This document shows positions 33,898 to 45,942 of a stretch of 64,000 nt of DNA, piece by piece; within the stretch, counting starts at the first letter, position 1, and each line of letters starts with the position of its first letter. Position numbers and translations under genes: made by a program. The notes beneath the pieces are model-generated. The model ran no database searches and was not told where the DNA came from. It was given only the letters and a program-made list of their open reading frames with translations. Location: assembly GCF_027595985.1 (NCBI RefSeq), contig NC_073306.1, forward strand, positions 155,449,719 through 155,513,718, read 5' to 3'. Source of the stretch: Sorex araneus (taxonomy: Eukaryota; Chordata; Mammalia; Eulipotyphla; Soricidae).

Positions 33898-35408
33898 GTA
33901 AGTAGAAATAGTTATTGTTGCTTTGGGTAGTACCTTGGGTTTTATTAAATGTTTTTTTGGATCTGTTTCCTCATGCTTTCCTGGAATCAATTCACTGATA
34001 GATTAATGGATTAAAAGTTTGCTTTCTTTTTTTCAATCTTAAGGAAATTTATGATTGGTTTTCCAGTGGTTCACGTGGTTTTATTTAGAGTGCATTTACT
34101 GATTTATGCATATGCTGTTGTAGTTGTACTATGCTTTTCTGGTCATGTGATGATGGAGAGATTTACCTCACTTCTTTATGGGAACTTTTGATTGCATTCT
34201 GAAGGGAAAATTGCTCTGCATTTTCTCTTCTGCGGAAGTTGGCAGTGTTTTCTTGCAGAATTGGAGTTCTTCATATCTGAGTTTTAAAAATATATATTGT
34301 TTCTTTACTCGAGTAGTATTTATTAGTCTGGAAATATTATTATAAGGTATTTAAACAGGGCTGTAAATTTTCCTCTTAAATATCCCGTGTAGAGCCAGAA
34401 TTCCAAACACTGCCATAAGAGTGACTGGAAGGCAAAGGTTTCCTATCAAACACGTCATAGCATGTTATCGGAAGTACTTCTTTGGAAAGAGCATACAGAG
34501 TTGCAGGCAGATTCATTTCTTTCCCCCTCTCTGGGATGCTTATTCACTGAGCTAATGCGTAATAGTGAAAACACATTTTGGAAAACTTTTAAAATTAGAA
34601 TCTTAGCCACATGAAGGATTTGGTACAGATGGAAGATACGCTACAAAGTGTTGGGAAAATAAACAGCAATGGCTCTTGATATTCATAGTTGTTGTGAAAA
34701 GAAGATGGGAATCCAAGTGAATAAATTGCTCAGTGAGGCCCCTGACTGACTATTGGTGAATCCCATATGGTTGTGCTTGTAGGGAAAAGGGAGCAGATTT
34801 TTCTGAACTTGGCGTTGTAGCATCATTGCCTTGGCTGTGAGTTTTCATAGTCTCTTGCAATATGGTGAACAATTCCAGAAGTAGAAAACAATCTTCTCCT
34901 TCCACCCCCCCAACCCCCGCCTCCTGCGGGCAGGATCTCTGTATGGATGTCCTGATACCTTAGCCCTGGAGAGAAGGGGAACTTTCCTACGAAGCAAAGA
35001 TGTGATCGGCTGACTCACTAGATCCTGTCGTGAGATTTGACTTTCCTGATAATGTTCCTTCACTGAAAAAGTCACCGAGCCGTATTTAGCTCCTGATTAA
35101 TTAGTCTACTTCAGTCATTTTTTAGAAAGTCAAGAAAACCCAAGACTGCTTTTTAGGAGTCGATTTGACTAAGGGCTTAGGATATCAGCTGTTATAAAGA
35201 TTTTTGCATGTGTATAGATGGAGACATATATTTCGTGTTTCTACTTAGTTTTTCAGGGTGGAATTGGTCTGAGTAGTATTTTGTATTATCTGTTTTAATT
35301 TGTGTTTATTGAGGGTGTTTTTAAAGAATCGACATTAAGGTTTGTCTACAATGAGTGCCATTTAGCTACGGCTGAGCCAAGAGTGTGCACATATACAACA
35401 GTAGTGTT

Positions 35409-35580
35409 CAGGGCCAGGCCCATAGTACAGTGGGCAGGAAACTTGCCTTGCACGATGTCAGCCCGAGTTTGATTGCAGAACCTCCTATGGTTCCCCAAAC
35501 CCCGACAGGAGTGATGCCTGAACAAAGTCAGGAGTAAGCCCTGAGCACAGGCCAGTATTCCCAGCCCCCACCCAGCCCCA
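35409..35580 (+). mobile_element. tRNA-derived SINE, old copy
   Basis: 'catagtacagtgggcaggaa', 'cttgccttgcacgatgtcag' and 'aagtcaggagtaagccctga' follow the SINE order with many changes. Confidence 0.78.
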
Positions 35581-35811
35581 GTATTTTTCTAGGAAAATTA
35601 ATCTTTTCTGTGTAGCTATGAAAATATGTCACATGGAATTACTGTTATCTGGAATTTAGATTATTAAGCTGAAGGAGCGGGAGAAAGTAGGAGGCATCAT
35701 TATTTTCTTGTGAAACACAGTGTCTGAGTTTTAGTCTAGAAGTACTTGGTGTGATCTATTTTTTTTTTTTTAATATAGGAGATTTCTGGTGGTGTTATCC
35801 AGTGACAACAA

Positions 35812-35876
35812 GCCCCTCCCACCACCACCATCCCCAGCCGCCCCCCCCCCGCCCCCACCAACACACACACCAGCAC
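35812..35876. repeat. C-rich / CCACC low-complexity tract
   Basis: Runs of CCACC and C with a short (AC) end; the complementary strand is G-rich. Confidence 0.85.
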
Positions 35877-36229
35877 ATTGCATTCTCCTTGAATAGCATC
35901 TCATTGTGGATTCTAGGGAGTTTTTTTCTCTTCCGTTATGTTATGATTTTGTAAGTTTCTGAAGCTCCTCTGTGAAAGAAGAAAGCATGAGATGTTTAAT
36001 AAATGAAGGAAACAGGGACCATTATACTCAATCGCTACCTTTTCTAGGGAATTAAAAGCTGCTTAAAAGGTGGAAAGACAGCAGCTAGAAAAATGAGATT
36101 GGAGTTATGATGTGCCTATGTGGCTCAAAGGATCCCCGGGGCGGCGGGATGATGGAAGATAAAGTTGTATTTGCTTTCGGGGACTTCTTGCAAGTGGAAC
36201 TTGAATGTTCTGATAAGCCTGAAAAGGGA

Positions 36230-36520
36230 GCTGGATGGATTACTGTTTACCATTAATTGGGATTTGATACCTGCCATCTGCATCCTTACATCAAGAACTT
36301 TTCTTTTTGATGAGGACCCGTTGTCTCACCTGGATTAGATTTAGTGGGTTGTTGGCAATGCCGTTGCTCTGAAGAGGATGAGTGATAAGCTACCTGTAAG
36401 CGCTTTTCATAGAGGATGGCAATCCCTAATTAAGTTACTCAGTCACCATTAAGAGTCTTTAATTAATAATGGAACACGAATTTGTCAAATTGCCTGGCTG
36501 GTGTCATCTCCAAGAGGAAG
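36230..36520. promoter_or_regulatory. Candidate intronic enhancer, TAAT-rich
   Basis: Repeat-free block with several homeodomain core sites within about 250 bp: 'ccattaattggg', 'ccctaattaagttac', 'ctttaattaataatgg'. Judged from motif density and absence of repeats only; conservation was not tested. Confidence 0.3.
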
Positions 36521-36647
36521 GAGACCATATGAGGTTTTCTTTGGATGATACAGGTGCCCCCAAGAGAAATTTTCCAACAGATGGGAAAACGCGTGCAAGC
36601 ATAGACATCTGACAATATTCTTTACAACAGTCACTTACAAAGGAAAC

Positions 36648-36809
36648 TTTGTTTGTTTTTGGGCCAAACCTATGTTCGGGGCTTCCTCCTGGCTCTCTGC
36701 TCAGGAGTCACTCCTGGTCGGACTCCAGGGACGATTTGTGCTGTTTGGGATCTAATCCAGGGGCCTCTGGCAAGGCAAGTGCCATAAGTCTTGTTCCATC
36801 TCTCCAGCT
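36648..36809 (-). mobile_element. tRNA-derived SINE, old antisense copy
   Basis: 'ctctgctcaggagtcactcc', 'gggatctaatccaggggcct' and 'ccatctctccagctc' are complements of body and head. Confidence 0.72.
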
Positions 36810-36981
36810 CAAATATGAAACTTTCTTAAGAAGTGACAGAACAAAGGATACAGGAATTGTGAGAGAGAATGGAAAATGTTGGGGCAGCCGAAATATTTGG
36901 CTGGTTGTTGTAGATGCATCAATTCCAAACTGCCCACTGTATAAAGCTACAGAACTTTATACATCCATCCAGGATTTCTGA

Positions 36982-39900
36982 AATAAACAATATTAGCATT
37001 CACTTTTGAAAAAAGGCTGCACGCTGCTGACCAGTATCTCTACTTCTTTTTCCTACTCACCATGTCTTTTGACCTTAGTTAAAGCTGATTCTTCTAATAC
37101 ATCACCAGGGACAAAGTTTTCTCTTTTGATATGTTATTCATACATGGATGTTTGAATTTTATCACTGTATGTTTACATAAAACTAGTTTGATGTACTGAA
37201 CTTTATGAAGCTATTCCTTGCAATTTTGTAATGAATAATGACCATTTGACTCTCAGCTGAAGAAAAGATGCCAGGTGAAGAAGTATATGTGCTTTTTTTT
37301 TACTCTAAATGCAATATAAAAGCAAAGAGGGTACGCCGTATATGAATTATGATTCGACACGGTTGGTTGCTGCTAGTGGCCAAATTCGCTTTTCCTTTGC
37401 TGTCTGCTCCAATTTCTCTTTGGACGGGTTGAGCGAGCACTACATGTTCAGGTCAAGATGTTTGCTCAGAAATAGTAGTACAGTTGCAGCTGTGTTTGTT
37501 GGAGCCGGAGACTAGTTTAAATAGCATTACCATTTATCCAACCCATTAACAGAACTCTGTAAAATAATACTAACTCTGCATAAACTACAGGACAGTGTAA
37601 TAAAATTACAGGCACTTGTTGACAGATGGAAAGTGTAAGTAAAGGGAAAGCGAAGCAAAGGGTGGTAGATTGGAGGTTAAAAGAGACAGCGCAGAGTTTT
37701 CTTAATGTACGTGGATACTCACCCACCCCACTGGTTTCCCTTCAACATAGAGACTGTGATTTTTCTCACCAGATACAGAGTGGAGGAGAGTTATTTTCCG
37801 GACAATCGGGAGCTAGTGAACTGGTGAGGTTTTTCAGTGATGTTTGAAGTCGTCTCTTATGATTGCTTGGATTTTATTAATAGCCATCATACTTATCAGA
37901 GGCATATACAAATCTTCTTGAACCAGGAAACCCAAAAGGTGCCTTATGGTGACTGGGCCCCACTTCTCTACTGGAGTTTGCCACTACTAATCCAGGATCA
38001 TTAGAGAGGAATTTCAATGGTAGGACTGTGGTTGAACATTTGGTTATAAATATTTGTTTTGTGGTTTTCGGTTTATTTCTTTGAGTAGTATTATATTTAC
38101 CCAGACTTCTAACAGAAGCTTAAGTGTCCACAGTGCATTGAAAAAGCTCATTTTTCACTTGTATCTACTGAAAAAAAAAGAAAGCTAACACATACAAATA
38201 AATAGATAAGTCACAGTGATTCATTTGGTCTACTTTTTTGGGTCCAAACTTTTCCTTTCTAGTCCATGCTGAGTTTTGGAGCTACTAAATTATTTAGCAC
38301 TGTACATAATATTTTTAAACCAGGTGTCCTGTGCCCCAGTCACTGTGTTCCTGAGACACATAGATTTTAACCATTTAGTTTCATCAGCTTATGAGTTAGT
38401 TTGTTCAGGTCATCCTGTCAGACAGGATCTCAGATTCTCAGAACCATTTTGGATAATTAGAGTTCTACCAAGAGATAAACTTATTTTGAATCTATTTAGG
38501 AAAAGGTGGTAACCATCACACATATTCAAACTGTATTTATTTCATTTTTATTCACTGCCATAGAAGGACTCATATATTTTGTTTTGTTTTTCGAGCAGTT
38601 CTAAGAATAACACATGCTCATATTAAAATGATTTAGGCTGTCCAGATAATGGAACCAAGGAAGTATAAATTATTCATTATCTCACCGCCCAGATATAACT
38701 TCTAGTGTGCTTGTCAATAATTATTTTAGTTATGTTTTTCTATATTTAGGAACCAAAGTATTGGTATACATGTATAAGAAAAAATTTTTTTGCGTGCTCC
38801 TGGGGTCTGATATAAGGCTTGACCTTTAGAAAGCTTTCAGTAAGTGTTTGATGTATTGAATTAAATCTCTGTTGGGGTCAGAATTTGTAACCAGGATGAG
38901 AAAATAGTAACACTCGGAAGGCATGATGAATAATGGAGAATCAAATTAAATTTAAAGAGTAAGTTGGCTAATTGGTTGTTTAGTGTCCTTGGATTTACTT
39001 TTTTTTTGACATTGAAGGGATTTTTCTTTTTAGTAGACACAACAAACTAAAAAATATATATATTTAATATCATCCTATAAGGATATAAAATGAAACACCC
39101 AGTTCTCTGGAGTCAATTTAGTTTCAGGATTTTTTTTTTCCCTTTTGAGGTAAAAGCAGAATACAGTCATGGATCCTGTGTAAAAATTCCCCTTGAATTA
39201 ATTTCTGCCAGCTTTCATGAAAAGGGTGGGCTTCGTGAGGTGTCTGGTGCCATAGTTTTCTGCTTCATCTTACCCTTGGCCTGTGTGGCCCCTGCCACAA
39301 TAAATCTGCCAGTGGTTGTGCTGGAATTGCAGGTTGTAGTTGCTCCGGTTACTGTTTCCAGCCAGATCCAAGTCATTATTCACTGAGGCGGCTGTCAGGA
39401 TAGCTGGCTGATGGCTAGTGCGGAGCCCGCTGGGAAGCGTCACCGGCAGAAGGATGCAGTGCTTACGGCCTCGTGTTCATGTTTCCCTTTGGCATTCAGG
39501 AATACGCTGCTGGTAAAGTTATGTTGTCCCTTTGCAAAAGGGAACACGTTGACTCTTTATCTTTGACAACAGAGAGCCAATGGCAAAATCCAACCTTTGA
39601 AAAATCTTCCCTTTCCGTGATCAAATCTCCGAGTCTTTTATAACTTAGGTAGCTTGTTAATCATTTATCATTATTGGTCCCGAAGGAATTTGTTCTTGTT
39701 GTTGAATAGGGAACTAGTCAAAAGAGGTGGTTATTACATAACCAAAGTTCTCATTTTGAGTGGGTAGACCAAACTTGTTATATGAGTTTCTGAGTTCACT
39801 TGAATGTAGTCAGTCTCGCTCGCCATAGAAAGGAGAAGGCGAGCCATTGGCCAGGACTTGCTTTTGATTTTATTTTTAAAAGAACTTGCACTGCTATGAT

Positions 39901-40464
39901 TTGGAAGATACAAGTCAGTAAAGATTAGGATTGTATTTGAGATTTTTACCAGATCTTCTGCTGATAGTTTTGGTTTCAAATGGATCACCTATAGACGTGC
40001 GGCTGGAGAAATTCAGAAATGGGGCAGATTTCTGCAGTTACCCTGTAGTAGGTTTGCTGAGTGTAAAAACTAGAGTAGTGTTCACGGCCAGGGAAGTCAA
40101 GAGTGTAAAGGTCTTACCCGCTCAAGTGTGCTAAACAAATGCTTTCTTCAGTGTCAGTGTTTCTCTGTCCACTGACCAGTCCTCAGTGTAGACCGAGTAG
40201 GATTTGAAGAATTCTGTGAGAGAAACTGGAGAGAAACACTGGTGTTAGAGGTGTACCCTGTAGAATATATGGTAATTGTGGGCTTTCGTCATTTCTAATA
40301 TCAGATCTATAATATGTGAAGTGCAGCTAGAGTTTATTAAAAGTGATTGATTTTCCTCAAAGAAGACATAAAGTATATGGTTTGTATTGTCATTAGTACA
40401 CATCATTTATGAATAATTAAAACTTGACTGTAAATCTTAAAATCACCACTGCAGCAAAATATCT
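36982..40464 (+). other. Intron 4 stretch without recognised elements
   Basis: About 3.5 kb with no SINE visible. A short MIR- or L2-like end may lie near 38810-38865 ('gctttcagtaagtgtttgat'). Confidence 0.45.
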
Positions 40465-40603
40465 CAAAGGCGTGGAGCCTATGCTTGGATACTGGAGTCC
40501 CAGCATTTCAGGGTCTCCCGAGCACTGGGCCAGCAGTGACCTGAGCACTGGACCAGGAGTTGTCCTCAAGCAGTGCAGGGAGTGGCTCAAAAGCAAACCA
40601 AAA
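40465..40603 (+). mobile_element. tRNA-derived SINE fragment, ancient
   Basis: 'ctcccgagcactgggccagc' and 'gagcactggaccaggagttg' resemble the short body; the head is not clear. Confidence 0.5.
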
Positions 40604-40665
40604 TTTGCACTGCAATTTCGATACTATAATTTGATGACTCAAATTTATATAAACATTAATTCTAG

Positions 40666-40840
40666 GGGGCTGGAGCGATAGCACAGCGGGTAGGGCGTTT
40701 GCCTTGCACGCGACCGACTCAAGTTTGATTCCCAGCATCCCATATGGTCCCCCGAGCACCGCCAGGAGTAATTCCTGAGTGCATGAGCCAGGAGTAACCC
40801 CTGTGCATCGCCAGGTGTGACCCAAAAAACCAAAAAAAAA
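40666..40840 (+). mobile_element. tRNA-derived SINE, short-body form (young)
   Basis: Near-consensus full-length copy with A tail. The target duplication attaattctagg lies immediately before and after the element (about 40655 and 40842). Confidence 0.94.
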
Positions 40841-41275
40841 AAATTAATTCTAGGAGTAGCTGTCTTGTCTATCCATTGAGTTTTAATTTATTTTTAACTA
40901 ACCTTAGTATTTTTTGTCTTAAGACCTAATGTCATTTTTATCATAAGAGAGACCATATGAACTACTAGTGTTTAAAAGCCTATTCAGGTATCAGCAGCCC
41001 TGATGTATTGGGTAGTCACCTTGCTACTCCCGCCATGTTTCTGTTTTTGTAAAATGGGAATAATTGTCAACGCTTGGGACTATTTCAGAAAATATTCAAA
41101 AGAGCATTATCGACTTCAAAGTATGATAGCAATCCTATCTGTATTATCATCCTCCTCCTTACAAAATAACATGAAAATAATAGTGGTCACAAAAGGCTTC
41201 ATTCCATTTAACCTTGCTGCATTATTTCAGACTAACAATGTAGGTATAAGCTTAGTCATCATGTTCATGTGTGTG

Positions 41276-41400
41276 TGAGACGTGCATGTGTGTGGGGGTG
41301 TGTGTGGGGGGGTGGTTTATGGTGAGGATTGAACCCAGAACCTCACAAATGGAAGCCAAGGGATCTGCCATGGATCCACACCCCCAGTCTGCTACCCTTT
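41276..41400 (-). mobile_element. Possible old SINE fragment with (GT)-rich edge
   Basis: 'gaggattgaacccagaacct' resembles a B-box complement, preceded by a GT/G-rich tract. Weak. Confidence 0.3.
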
Positions 41401-44400
41401 GTTTTCTACCACAACCAAGTGACATAAAATGTGCATTTACACCATTTTACTGTAGCTAAGAGAAGGTATATTATGTCCAGAACATTTTTTATGAGATTGC
41501 TTTGCCAATTGATGATTCATATAATTAAAAAAAATTCTTATACAGAACAATTAGGAATACAAATAGGTGATGGCTTTCAAATCACTTGTGTTAGTCCTCA
41601 TATTTAGATTATTCTCCTAATGGCATGTTTTTCTAAATGGCAGGATGAAGACAAATATGAATTATATAGTAAATGGTGCATTGACTTCAGGCACTGTAGG
41701 TAAATTATTTAGTAAGGTTTGCTTAAGAAACGAAAAAAAAGACATTTTTTTTTATCACCAATGATTATTTTAAGATAATTAGACATTGTTCTCCTAACAT
41801 ATGTAATATGTCTTAGGGAACATTTTGTCATTGTAACATAAACTGCATCTGTGATTTTGTTTATCTTTAGACTAAAAATTATGTCAAAATGCAGGTGCTT
41901 CACACTTTGGATTTACACAATATTTGATAGTGAAATAGATTGGAGCAAGTTGGCATTTTATTTTGTTTATATTTTAATCCCAATACTGATCATAAAAACA
42001 GAGCATTTCAAGTCATACGGATGTGATATATTATCGGTGTCCCTTTACTGACCTTTTTTCTAAGGGATATACCTTAAAATATTCGATAAATTGTGATATA
42101 ATAAACACTGGACGGAAGTGTGAAAAGAAAGTCAATTCTAGAAAAAAAAATTGGTGAAAAGTAAAAAGATCAGTTAGTGACAATGCCTGTGATTTGGGGT
42201 ACGGCACGGTGGTGTGAAATGTTATTAAGAGAACATCTGTGCCTCTTAAAATGTCCAAATGAATGTGGACAGCTAAGTATGGCAACTTGATTTAAGTGTT
42301 TTTTTAAAAAAAGAACTTAAAGAAAAGAGAAATAAATAAGTCTGGAAACAGAATGGGAAAAGATAGCTTTGCCCTGTCATGATAGGTTTCTGCTACCACC
42401 GAAAGATTAAAGCTTGCAGTATGTGAATAGCTGAGAACAGCACAGAGAAAGGTTGATTGCTTCCCCTCCAACAGTTCCAATTGATTGAAAAAAGCCTAAT
42501 TTAAAGTTCTGTTTGTTCTATGTCTTAAACCATCAGGATTCTCTTTTAGGACCCGAGGAATGCTCTGGAGGAAAAAGAATCCCAGGATAAAAGTCATTGC
42601 AAGCCAACAATTGTTCCTAATCCTCACAAAATGCTGGAGAAATTAAATTTATTCTTTATTGCTCGAAGTGTTACCTAGGTCACTGAGCGATGGGAAAATT
42701 GGGCTGGAAGTCGAGTGGGCGCAAGCTTTGTTTTGTGTCTAGATGCTTAACCTTAGACACGGACACGGCATCTGAGAGCGTGGTGGGAACTTGGTTCAGA
42801 GCTTCAACACCAAGACTTTTATTACCCCGGATTTATAATAGGCTGTACTGTCAAGAGATGAAAATGTCGTGTTTACCTTTCAGTGTTAAATGATCATTTA
42901 ATTAACACCTAAAGGGGGAAAAAAAAACTTGTGAAATTCTTAGCGGCTTTTATTCTTGGTTTCCTGGGAGGTTTTAATATCCAAGTTTCATTGAGATTTC
43001 TGTTTGTGAGTAGTCGCACAAAAGACATTATAAACTTTTAAAGGAAGACAAACAGTTCAACTTTGACCTTCTTTTCCTCTAAAATATTAATTTAGATTAC
43101 ATTTTAAAAGTGGTATGCTGTTTTAAAGGCTTTGAGAGTAATATATTAAAATATGTCTTAATTAAACACTTTATTTTTGTGTCAACATCTGACTGCTATT
43201 ACTCTGCATTCTAAATCCTGTATTTTAAAACACTTGAAATTGCCAAGTAATTTACCTTAAGACATTCACGTATTTAAAGTGCTATTTATATATCTTTTAT
43301 GTCTTTTAAATTCCTGCTCTATTTAATATTTAAAATCAAAGTTCAAAATAGATCATCATAGGCAGGCTAAAAATTCTATTGAAAAAAGCATTGTCATTAT
43401 TATACATTATTACCATCAGGAATTAGAGAGTGGTAATTTAACAGAAGAGATTTGATCATAGGAAAAAAGAAGTATAATGATATGAAATTGCGCCTCATTT
43501 GTTATAAAAAGATTAGATGTTATCAAATGCTTCAAATGATTCTTATCTTTTAAGAAAATAATTACCTTAAAACTAGTAGCCATAAGGCAAGTTGATAGCA
43601 TTGGAAATATAATATGTACTGACTAGAGTAGCTATCTTCTTAGTAATATTTTTTCTAAAGTTTTGAAACTTCATTTATTTTATTTTAATATGGAACTTCA
43701 TATTTGAATATATGGAAACTGAAAATGTTTGCTAAGTTTCTTGTTATTAAAAGTTCTTACTCCATGGAGAAATAAATATGATGTTGCAGTGCAATTTTCT
43801 AAATACACACTTTTAATTCATATGGAAATAAAAATATTTCCTTTTTTTAAGTCTAACTTTCAATGCCTCAGGATAAAGTCTGCTGTCTGTATTATTTATG
43901 GTAAAAGAGGGCAAGAAGGATTTAATGCTATTTAGATCTGTTAATAGAAAACCCTGCTTTGAACTAAGATTTATCTTCTCATTTAAAAAATAATACTAAA
44001 CATTCTCGGGCATTTGGTGAATGTTATATGCTCTCCTTACTTCTGGCAAATTTCAGCTTTTCTTCAAAACTTTCCTCAGATTTTTAAAAGTCTGCATTGG
44101 TCTCCCTCCCCTCGCCTGCAAAATTAGCTTCCTTAAACCTGAATCGAGTAATAGCAAAACCCACAGTAGAATTATTTCTTTTCGTTTTATCTCTTTTACA
44201 TTAAAACCCACCTTTTGGTTGAATTCCAAGACTCATATTTTCAGAAGTTAAGAAGTAGGTAGGAGAAAGTGTAGAAAAAGTGCCATAACAGAACTGGTTA
44301 TTGAACGTGTTCGACAGCCAGTGTATTCCAAATGATGTAGTTCGCAAAAACAACTTAAGGTTTCAAGCTAAGCATGTGTGTATGAATGCTAGGTCAGTGT

Positions 44401-44635
44401 TGCAGGTTGTGGGTGCTGAGGATACCCAATGAGTCAATATTTAAAGACATTATAGGCCATTTCATTTAACATGGATAAACATAGTACTTTTACACTATGG
44501 AATTCATTAGTAGACTTTTATACTGTTCAAGTCAGTGTAAAGGTATTATACATTAGTTATTTGATTAGAAACTAAACAAAAGATCTCAGGATTCCTTTTA
44601 GATAAAATACTCAGATTTCTCTCTTAAAATGCATA
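41401..44635 (+). other. AT-rich intron 4 stretch without recognised elements
   Basis: About 3.2 kb with no named repeat. The segment near 42880-42905 carries clustered TAAT-type cores ('aaatgatcatttaattaaca'). Confidence 0.45.
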
Positions 44636-44817
44636 GAGACTGGAGAGATACTACAGTGATGAAGCCACTTGCCTTACATGATCTGACCCCAGTTCTATCC
44701 CTGCACCACATGTGCTACCGTAAGCACTCCCAGGAGTGGCTCCTGAGTATAGAGCTGGAAGTAAGCCCTGAGTCACACCTGGTGTGGACCCAAAAAAATC
44801 AAATAAAAATAAAAATA
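44636..44817 (+). mobile_element. tRNA-derived SINE, older subfamily
   Basis: 'gactggagagatactacagt', 'ccacttgccttacatgatct' and 'ctcctgagtatagagctgga', ending in an AAATA-type tail. The head differs from young copies ('gagagata' for 'gagcgata'), as in other old copies. Confidence 0.82.
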
Positions 44818-45264
44818 ACCTTTACGCTCTAACCAATATGCTTGAAAGTTATTCCACTAATCTGATGTGTATGGTGCAACTAGAAGGTGGGTATCAGGGA
44901 AAAATTGTTTCTGCTTTGCACTGATGAGGCAGATTCATTAAATTGAACCCATCTTTGGCAAAAAAAAAAAAAACCAACTCTCTGAGCCCTTTGGAGGTTT
45001 GGTCTCCTTTCCCTCTCAGCATTTCATTGTCTCTTCTGTGCATGTCAGACAAATCCTGCTTGGAAGTTCTCTGCACCGCTAGACTCTTTTTTTTTTTGCC
45101 TTTTTGCCTTCCTCATGTAAGCCTAAACCCCTCTCTCCCAACTTTCTAAGTGCTATAGTTACCTTTGAATGATTACTCCTCATCATGTTTGGTTGCAGTA
45201 TTTATTTGACTCAGAAATGTGTATCCCTGGAAACCTCACTCAGTTACCCTCCCCCCTCCCCCAG

Positions 45265-45415
45265 TCTCAGTTCCACCTCTAATAAAATGAGGATGTTAGA
45301 GAGTTCTCTCACTGAGTTGTTTCCTCACTGTGTGAAGTAAACTTTTCACTAGACGAAGAAGGCTTACTGTGATGCTTGCCATATAGTAAGCTCTATGTAG
45401 TTTGCTTTTATTATG
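45265..45415 (+). repeat. MIR element (3' half)
   Basis: 'cctctaataaaatgaggatg' followed by 'gcttgccatatagtaagctc' matches the MIR right half. Confidence 0.6.
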
Positions 45416-45774
45416 ATTACCATGATTCTGTCTCATCCTATGCTGTTGCATCAGAATCTCTGGTCACAATATTTACATAAATATTGCAAAGACTCTTGTC
45501 TGACGTGTCTTTCTTTTATAGCCTAGCGCAGATGGCTTAATAAATACCTTCTAACTGAATTCTTAGTGGAAATTAAACTTGGAAAATACTAACAGTAGCT
45601 TGAATTTGTAATGAAATGTTTTATAGCCTGGAGATAACATTGAACTCAGCAAGTTATGTTTGACATCTTTTGTAGGTTTCTAGTTTTGCTGTCCATAGAT
45701 AAAAGCTCAACACAGGTCCTTCATCTTTTTTAGGGGGAGTTGGGGTGGGTATTACTTGATGCTTTTAGGGGGAA

Positions 45775-45942
45775 TGTTGCCCCACACCCAGAAGTGCTCA
45801 GGGATTAATGTACTGTACTGACTCTGTACTCAGGCGTGACCCCTGGCAACACTTGGGGGACCTTGGTGGGGCTGCACATCAGATTGGGGTTGTCTGCATG
45901 CAAGACAACTGCATTAACAATAGTACTGTTTCTCTGGGCCTC
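45775..45942 (-). mobile_element. tRNA-derived SINE, old antisense copy
   Basis: 'cccacacccagaagtgctca', 'actcaggcgtgacccctggc' and 'gcatgcaagacaactgcatt' run in the antisense order. Confidence 0.75.
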
